From positions 1-27,837 of the forward strand of contig JANVFP010000069.1 in NCBI GenBank assembly GCA_027919835.1: a stretch of DNA of 27,837 nt, in the 5' to 3' direction. The number at the start of each line of letters is the position of its first letter. Within the stretch, counting starts at the first letter, position 1. The notes beneath the pieces are model-generated. The model ran no database searches. It had not been told where the DNA came from and was given only the letters and a program-made list of their open reading frames with translations. The stretch comes from Lentinula raphanica (Eukaryota; Basidiomycota; Agaricomycetes; Agaricales; Omphalotaceae). The translations under genes were made by a program, and so were the position numbers. Shown piece after piece: positions 21,219-27,837 of the stretch.

Positions 21219-21592
21219 CACAGGATACTGTGAAGCTTTTGTAAAAAGACCTGATGAGTTATCCAGGAGCTTTTGAAATAGTTGTGACGACACAGAGGGG
21301 GCTCCGGAAATGGCTCCGGGGGTGGGCATGCCTGTCACACCTGTCACATCTGACCTATATTTACTGTTTTGGGTAATTAATAATTATCCAGATATTAAAT
21401 AAGCTGTACATTGTAAAAATCCTGATAACTATAAAAATTCAAAAAAACCCAAAAAACCTAATTAGGTCAATCAGGGTATGTAAACAAAATAGCCTTATAT
21501 GGTAAAAATGCTGTAGGATCTATCTAGGTGCTAAAAATAGCCAAAAAAATCACTAAAATGCTAAAATATGTAGGAATGGTATATAGCCTATT
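21219..21592 (-). mobile_element. Inverted outer segment of element B's right arm
   Basis: 374 bp starting with an intact terminus (CACAGGATACTGTGAAGC) and ending with TATAGCCTATT. Its complement is exactly what should follow CAATAGGC at 21218 in an unrearranged right arm (compare 8974-9331 of element A). It therefore faces the wrong way, and the terminus CACAGG of element C follows without a single spacer base. Confidence 0.82.
21586..21592. repeat. 7-bp inverted-orientation target copy, right
   Basis: GCCTATT ends the flipped block, immediately before the terminus of element C at 21593. It is the complement of 21212-21218. Confidence 0.8.
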
Positions 21593-23754
21593 CACAGGAT
21601 ACAGTAAAGCTTTTGTAAAAAACACTGATAAGTTATCGGGTACCTATTGCAAATAGTTGTGATAACCCGGAGGGGGTCCCGGAAATGGCCCCGGGGGTGG
21701 TCATGCCTGTCACCACCTGTCACATATGGCTTATATTTACTGTTTTGGGTAATTAATAATCATCCAGATATTAAATAAGCAGTACATTTTCAAAAAAAAC
21801 TCGAAAATTCATAAAAATTCATAAAAAACCTAAAATGGCCTGATTAGGTCAGATCAGGATATGTAAGCAAATGACCTCATATGATCAAAAATGATGTGGG
21901 CCAATGTAGGTACTAAAATAGCCCAAAAAATCACTAAAAATGCAAAAAATATTTAGGATGTATAGAGCCTATTGCAGGCCAGGCACATCAAAATTACCAA
22001 AAAGGAAAAAATTGATCATGATGTCATCTTGTGCAAAAATCTGAAAAAAATCCTAAAATAGTCAAAAATTCAGGGGTGCCTTGTTGGCCCTGAAATGCAA
22101 AATAAAAAAAATACGCGACAAGTGTAAAAATTTTCATCACTCCAAATCATTCCAAATCCACTATACAGTCAGTATATATGATGTATATGCTATATTTAGC
22201 ATCCTAGTACCTTTATTGGGCTAAAAATAGAACTTTATCTCATCTGATAGCAAAAAATCTGAAAAAATCATAAAAAATACTCAAAAAATTCAGGGGTGCC
22301 TCATTGGCCTGGAAAATGCAAATAAAAAAATTTACATGATACAATTAAAAAACAACATCACTCCAAATCATACCAAATCCACTACATTTACATAAAACAC
22401 TGTTATATTTCAAAAGATCACAATATAGCCAGCCCCACAGGTTAAATTCTCGAGTTCTCTGAATTGTATCTAGAAGAATATGATATAGACAACATCCTGA
22501 CACAATATAGAGCCCACACAAAATTATTGAGTGTGCTATTAATGAATTTCGACTCAAAAACACCAAATAAGCGCCCATAAGCGCCCAAAACTCGTTGTTA
22601 TGAGTGTGTTATAGTATAACAATTGTTCCGACTTTTTAACTGTTAAGTGTGTTAAGTATAGTGACTGATAACATTGTTTTAAGTATTTTCATTGTCAACT
22701 GTGTTAAGTATATAATACATATAAGTACTGTTATGAGTTTTAGTGTGTTAGGTGTAATAAGTGCTAAGTGTACTGAACATATTGAGTAATATAAATTGTT
22801 TTAAGTTATCAAGGGTACTAGGTGTTCTAAAAATATCATGTACAAAATATTTACTCCCCAAAATATTCAGTTTGGTATTCTTGAGTGATATAAGTGATTG
22901 AGGGTACTAGGGGTGCTATAAATAGCATATACATGATATATACTGACTGTTCAGTGGATTTGGTATGATTTGGAGTGATGTTGTTTTTTAATTGTATCAT
23001 GTAAATTTTTTTATTTTGCATTTTCCAGGCCAATGAGGCACCCCTGAATTTTTTGAGTATTTTTTATGATTTTTTCAGATTTTTTGCTATCAGATGAGAT
23101 AAAGTTCTATTTTTAGCCCAATAAAGGTACTAGGATGCTAAATATAGCATATACATCATATATCTGACTGTATAGTGGATTTGGAATGATTTGGAGTGAT
23201 GAAAATTTTTACACTTGTCGCGTTTTTTTTTTTATTTTGCATTTTCAGGGCCAACAAGGCACCCCTGAATTTTTTGACTATTTTTAGGATTTTTTTCAGA
23301 TTTTTTGCTACAAGATGACATCATGATCAATTTTTTCCTTTTTTGGTAATTTTGATGTGCCTGGGCCTGCAATAGGCTCTATACCATCCCTAAATATTTT
23401 TTGCATTTTTAGTGATTTTTTGGGCTATTTTTAGTACCTACATTGGCCCTACATCATTTTTGATCATATGAGGTCATTTGCTTACATATCCTGATCTGAC
23501 CTAATCAGGCCATTTTAGGTTTTTTATGAATTTTTATGAATTTTCGAGTTTTTTTGAAAATGTACTGCTTATTTAATATCTGGATGATTATTAATTACCC
23601 AAAACAGTAAATATAAGCCATATGTGACAGGTGGTGACAGGCATGACCACCCCCGGGGCCATTTCCGGGACCCCCTCCGGGTTATCACAACTATTTGCAA
23701 TAGGTACCCGACAACTTATCAGTGTTTTTTACAAAAGCTTTACTGTATCCTGTG
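21593..23754. mobile_element. Giant inverted-repeat element C (subfamily 2, internally deleted)
   Basis: Termini CACAGGATACAGTAAAGC (left) and its complement ending at 23754. Subfamily 2 differs from A and B-left in the terminal 150 bp (for example TTATCGGGTACC, GGGGGTCCCGGAAATGGCCC). The left arm stops at about 22385 (CCACTAC) and jumps to ATTTACATAAAACAC of the right inner arm. This removes the core and the inner left arm, with AC shared at the join. The right arm, about 1.37 kb, is complete. The seven bases outside the two ends (GCCTATT and CAGCCCT) do not match. No coding capacity. Confidence 0.83.
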
Positions 23755-24245
23755 CAGCCCTGGTTTCATCGACGGTACTATGTTTCTTGCTCCCGCTGTC
23801 CCAAAAACTCCACCGCCTCTCACCCCTCCCCCTTCTAAAACCAATGCGACGACTTTTCCCACTCCTACTCCTGTAATCAGCCCTGACAACAGTCCGAATC
23901 GGAATCCTAGCCAAATTCGTCCTAGCACCTTCCCCTCTCTTGTATCACCGGTTCCCACCTCCTCTTCTCATATCTCTATTCCTCCCAGGGTTGATGCCCA
24001 AACGCCACAACGCTGAAATCGTGTTTGGGCCATTCATTCACCGAGTTTCAATAGCGTGGTGCCATCCAGGTGTGTTACGAATGTGACAATTGCGATCCAA
24101 TTTGCTGAAATGTTGATATTATAGTGCTCAAGCCGACAAGATTCTTATGAGAGCTATGCGACAAGGGGAAGAGGTCGAAGTCCGCGAAGTCAACAGTGTT
24201 GCCCAAGCTGAGGAATGGTTTGGTACTCTGTTGCTGGATGATTGA
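23755..24245 (+). pseudogene. 3' remnant of a Pro/Ser/Thr-rich gene, cut at its 5' side by element C
   Basis: An open frame enters directly from the end of element C; the first ATG inside is at 23780 (MFLAPAVPKTPPP). It encodes a Pro/Ser/Thr-rich segment (LTPPPSKTNATTFPTPTP; VSPVPTSSSHISIPPR), then meets TGA at 24014-24016. The same frame continues (NRVWAIHSPSFNSVVPS) to a GTGTGT donor at 24070. After an intron ending at TATAG (24124), the last exon gives AQADKILMRAMRQGEEVEV, NSVAQAEEWFGTLLLDD and a stop. So the frame fits one gene with a nonsense mutation (possibly CGA to TGA) and a lost 5' part. The family is not recognised. Confidence 0.5.
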
Positions 24246-24362
24246 TATACATGCCTTGTACCTATCCACGTATATGTTCATTCATTTCCGTCAAGTATAC
24301 TGGTAACGCGCAATAATATTTTCATTGCCCAAAACATATTTCGAACACCATTGTAATTGAGC

Positions 24363-24400
24363 AAGACTTAAGTAGCATAGTAAGACTTAAGTAGCATAGT
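24363..24400. repeat. Perfect 19-bp tandem duplication at a gene end
   Basis: Two exact units AAGACTTAAGTAGCATAGT (24363-24381 and 24382-24400). The second contains the stop codon region of the minus-strand gene, so the last codons are duplicated downstream of the stop. Confidence 0.92.
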
Positions 24401-25147
24401 CTTCAGGTCGTTGAAGACGTCCGTTCCGACGTTGACAGTAGTTGGTGAATGGCCGCGGACCCCACTTTTCAATATAACGGCTGTAGAACAAGCTAAGCTG
24501 GCATTCGAGAGGATCGACGTTCAAAAAAATGGAAATGAAACTTACATCGATCGACGACGATCCTCGCCGTAACGACGTTCTTCACGATGTCTTCACGATG
24601 TCTGAGAGAAACAGCATTCACTAATATGCAAAAAGGACAATAGATCAAGCTTACGTTCTGCGGTACTGTTCCTCATAGCGCTTTTGTCGATCACGGTCCC
24701 CTTTAGGATCGGATGCCCTGCGTCTTTGAACCGTAGGCTTTCAGCAGAAGGAGGTATCCTAATGAAGAAGATATATACTTGGCCATGCGTTCTCTAGCTT
24801 TTTCCAATCTAGCTTCCTTGTTCCTGTAACCATAAACTGGACGCTCAGTATTGTACATAACATTTCAATATGACTTCTTACCTTTCCTCGTATCGCTTTC
24901 GGGCTTTCTGTTGCGGCGTAAGTTCATGTTCAGGATCTCCATTGTTCGACGTAGTGTCTGGTAGCAGGTTCTTCGGCCTATAAGTGGCATAGTCTCGAGG
25001 TGCGAGACCTTTTCGTAGATATTCGGCAAGAGAGATTTTGAACTTCTCTCGCTCTACGTGGCCAGTTCGCGATAAATGCTTGATCATTTGTATCGGGACT
25101 GATCGAGAATGAATGCACATACCATAAGTTTTTGGTTGATCAGACAT
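24387..25147 (-). pseudogene. Small charged (coiled-coil-like) fungal gene, six exons, frameshifted
   Basis: Exons: 25123-25147, 24882-25078, 24779-24823, 24655-24737, 24546-24601 and 24387-24492. The spliced product starts MSDQPKTY and continues AFIANWPRRAREKFKISLAE, LAPRDYATYRPKNLL, TPQQKARKRYEER, NKEARLEKARERMAK. Exon 4 (QRRRASDPKGDRDRQKRYEE) and the last exon (SRYIEKWGPRPFTNY, GRLQRPEDYAT, stop) follow. It is rich in Arg/Lys/Glu, with heptad-like spacing, and resembles dispersed RYREK-type hypothetical proteins of Agaricomycetes; role unknown. Two defects: exon 3 to 4 joins one base out of phase, and exon 5 carries an 11-bp tandem duplication (24580-24601) that shifts the frame. Without it the exon would read HREERRYGEDRR. 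Other introns are in phase. Element D starts 240 bp upstream. Confidence 0.6.
24580..24601. repeat. 11-bp tandem duplication inside exon 5
   Basis: Two exact units CTTCACGATGT (24580-24590 and 24591-24601). The duplication breaks the reading frame of the minus-strand gene, which is otherwise in phase with its neighbouring exons. Confidence 0.88.
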
Positions 25148-25386
25148 GAGCTAAAGGGATCGATCTGTGGACGAAGCTATCCGAGAAGGAGGTAGTAGAA
25201 TGAGAATAGCTTGAAAGTTGAACATGCGCCACTTCACACTTACGTGGCCAGTTCCCGATACTCCACCCCAACCTCACTCATTTTCTTATGATATCGGTCA
25301 GACCCCTTCAAGTATCGTACTCTTTTCAAAGGCATCATATGAGAGGAAACGAGATGATTATTGAGCAAGAACTATAACGTGGAATA
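25148..25386. other. Upstream region of the small charged gene
   Basis: 239 bp between the start codon and element D. It contains a near-copy of an exon 2 segment (ACGTGGCCAGTTCCCGAT at about 25243, against ACGTGGCCAGTTCGCGAT at about 25055). No clear promoter element. Confidence 0.35.
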
Positions 25387-27837
25387 CACAGGATACAGTA
25401 AAGCTTTTGTAAAAAACACTGATAAGTTATCGGGTACCTATTGCAAATAGTTGATAACCCGGAGGGGGTCCCGGAAATGGCCCCGGGGGGTGGTCATGCC
25501 TGTCACCACCTGTCACATATGGCTTATATTTACTGTTTTGGGTAATTAATAATCATCTAGATATTAAATAAGCAGTACATTTTCAAAAAAACTCGAAAAT
25601 TCATAAAAATTCATAAAAAACCTAAAATGGCCTGATTAGGTCAGATCAGGATATGTAAGCAAATGACCTCATATGATAAAAAATGATGTAGGGCCAATGT
25701 AGGTACTAAAAATAGCCCAAAAAATCAATAAAAATGCAAAAAAATTTAGGGATGGTATAGAGCCTATTGCAGGCCCAGGCACATCAAAATTACCAAAAAA
25801 GGAAAAAATTGATCATGATCTCATCTAGTAGCAAAAAATCTGAAAAAAATCCTAAAAATAGTCAAAAAATTCAGGGGTGCCTTGTTGGCCCTGAAAACGC
25901 AAAATAAAAAAAAATACGCGACAAGTGTAAAAATTTTCATCACTCCAAATCATCCCAAATCCACTATACAGTCAGTATATATGATGTATATGCTATATTT
26001 AGCATCCTAGTACCTTATTGGGCTAAAAATAGAACTTGATCTCATCTGATAGCAAAAAATCTGAAAAAATCATAAAAAATACTCAAAAAATTCAGGGGTG
26101 CCTCATTGGCCCCGAAAATGCAAAATAAAAAATTTTACACGACACAATTGAAAAACAATATCACTCCAAATCATATCAAATCCACTACACAGTCAGTATA
26201 TGTCATGTATATGCCATTTATAGCACCCCTAGTACCCTCAATCACTTATATCACTCAAGAATCGTACCAAACTGAATAATTTGGGGAGTAAATATATTGT
26301 ACATGATATTTTTAGCACACCTAGTACCCTTGATAACTCAGAACAATTTATATTACTCAATATGTCCAGTACACTTAGCACTTATCACACCTAACACTAA
26401 AACTCATAACAGTACTTATATGTATTATACTTAACACAGTTGACAATGAAAATACTCAAAACAATGTTATCAGTTACAATACTTAACACACTTAACAGTC
26501 AAAAAATCGGAACAATGTTTTATGTAAATGTCAATGCATATGTCCATGTAATGCAAGTATACTGATGGTGGTTGATGAGGGAATCACTCCTACAGTCTAC
26601 TGGAAGTGTCTGGACATGGTTCAGATACTCACTATGACTATTGGACTCTGTGATATACATGTACATATTTCATGTACACTGTAGATGTCTACACCTACAT
26701 GTAACAATAGATGTCATATTCAATGACCCACATTACAGATCTCTTGGCTGTATCACATAGAGATAGCATAGAATAGGTTGTAGGATGACTCTTCTCATGA
26801 CCCAGTAGCAGTTTGACTTCACAACATGGGTGTATGCACTGACATTTACATAAAACACTGTTATATCACAAAAGATCACAATATAGCCAGTTCACAGGCT
26901 GTAATCTTGAGTTCTCTGAACTGTATCAAGTGTATTATGATATAAACAGCATCCTTACACAATATAGAGCCCAGACAAAAATTATTGAGTGTGCTATTAA
27001 GAATTTCGACTCAAAAACACCAAATAAGCGCCCATAAGTGCCCAAAACTCGTTGTTATGAGTGTGTTACAGTATAACAATGAGTGTGTTATGTATATAAA
27101 GTAACATTGTTCCGATTTTTTGACTGTTAAGTGTGTTAAGTATTGTAACTGATAACATTGTTTTGAGTATTTTCATTGTCAACTGTGTTAAGTATAATAC
27201 ATATAAGTACTGTTATGAGTTTTAGTGTGTTAGGTGTGATAAGTGCTAAGTGTACTGGACATATTGAGTAATATAAATTGTTCTGAGTTATCAAGGGTAC
27301 TAGGTGTGCTAAAAATATCATGTACAATATATTTACTCCCCAAATTATTCAGTTTGGTACGATTCTTGAGTGATATAAGTGATTGAGGGTACTAGGGGTG
27401 CTATAAATGGCATATACATGACATATACTGACTGTGTAGTGGATTTGATATGATTTGGAGTGATATTGTTTTTCAATTGTGTCGTGTAAAATTTTTTATT
27501 TTGCATTTTCGGGGCCAATGAGGCACCCCTGAATTTTTTGAGTATTTTTTATGATTTTTTCAGATTTTTTGCTATCAGATGAGATCAAGTTCTATTTTTA
27601 GCCCAATAAGGTACTAGGATGCTAAATATAGCATATACATCATATATACTGACTGTATAGTGGATTTGGGATGATTTGGAGTGATGAAAATTTTTACACT
27701 TGTCGCGTATTTTTTTTTTATTTTGCGTTTTCAGGGCCAACAAGGCACCCCTGAATTTTTTGACTATTTTTAGGATTTTTTTCAGATTTTTTGCTACTAG
27801 ATGAGATCATGATCAATTTTTTCCTTTTTTGGTAATT
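25387..27837 (-). mobile_element. Giant inverted-repeat element D (subfamily 2, right end outside the window)
   Basis: Left terminus CACAGGATACAGTAAAGC after flank GTGGAATA. The left arm is 25387-26540 and the core 26541-26832; the core is reversed relative to A and B, hence the minus orientation. The right arm runs from 26833 to the window end, where about 400 bp are still missing. The left arm lacks about 220 bp that the right arm keeps: it jumps from GGAACAATGTT to TTATGTAAATG, with TGTT shared at the break. Sequence is closest to element C. No coding capacity. Confidence 0.83.

Larger units (their letters stand above)
18488..21592 (+). mobile_element. Giant inverted-repeat element B, right end rearranged
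   Basis: The left terminus CAGCTGATACTGTAAAGC interrupts exon 6 of copy 2. The left arm (18488-19899) closely matches element A's left arm, and the core is at 19900-20191. The right arm runs 20192-21218, where it stops at CAATAGGC instead of continuing to the terminus. The missing outer part is present as 21219-21592 but in the opposite orientation. The inner right arm (about 20230-20800) is closer to C and D than to A, while the outer part matches A, so the arm is mosaic. No target duplication is visible, because the expected right flank is gone. Confidence 0.85.

Noticed and set aside
21219..23754. C as a simple nested insertion into B
   Set aside because: A nested insertion would leave B's missing right end after C, in the normal orientation, with a direct 7-bp duplication. 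Instead the end lies before C, is flipped, and the 7 bp are in opposite orientation.
6372..27837. Assigning the giant elements to the hAT superfamily
   Set aside because: CA...TG ends are suggestive, but the visible target duplication is 7 bp, not 8, and no transposase is present. The superfamily is left open.

Overview
This window looks like accessory DNA from a basidiomycete, probably an Agaricomycete. The genes are split by many introns of about 45-60 nt with GTRNGT donors, YAG acceptors and CTAAC-type branch points. Several reading frames match, from memory, multicopy protein families typical of mushroom-forming fungi. There is no transposase, rRNA, tRNA or CRISPR array. Almost every gene carries frameshifts, stops or transposon insertions, so this is a degraded, repeat-rich neighbourhood.

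Layout. 54-3405 (-): copy 1 of a six-exon hypothetical gene family, with a conserved 5' module that abuts a truncated Spt5-like (NGN/KOW) gene (3406-4345, -). 4334-5330: three small hairpin/MITE-like elements. 5808-10133 (-): a WD40-repeat pseudogene split by a 2.96 kb giant inverted-repeat element (element A, 6372-9331, 7-bp target duplication CTCACAT). 10433-15152 (+): three decayed multicopy fungal genes. 15201-18487 (+): copy 2 of the first gene family, cut off at its 3' side by element B. 18488-23754: two adjoining giant inverted-repeat elements (B and C) with a rearranged junction. 23755-24245 (+): the 3' remnant of a Pro-rich gene. 24387-25147 (-): a small charged, coiled-coil-like pseudogene. 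25387 to the window end: element D of the same giant inverted-repeat family.

The main discovery candidate is this non-coding giant inverted-repeat family. Each arm is up to about 1.37 kb and flanks a core of about 280-290 bp; termini are CA...TG and the target duplication is 7 bp. At 21212-21592 the outer 374 bp of B's right arm is inverted. The block is flanked by exactly the same 7 bp in opposite orientation (AATAGGC / GCCTATT) and abuts the left terminus of C. This is the footprint expected if B's right end and C's left end transposed together into B ('reversed-ends' or alternative transposition, known from maize Ac/Ds). The same model explains why the gene left of B lacks its 3' end and the gene right of C lacks its 5' end: the DNA between B and C would have been lost.

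The genes do not form an operon or pathway. They are dispersed repeat-family members. The functional story of the window is transposon structure, target choice and rearrangement.
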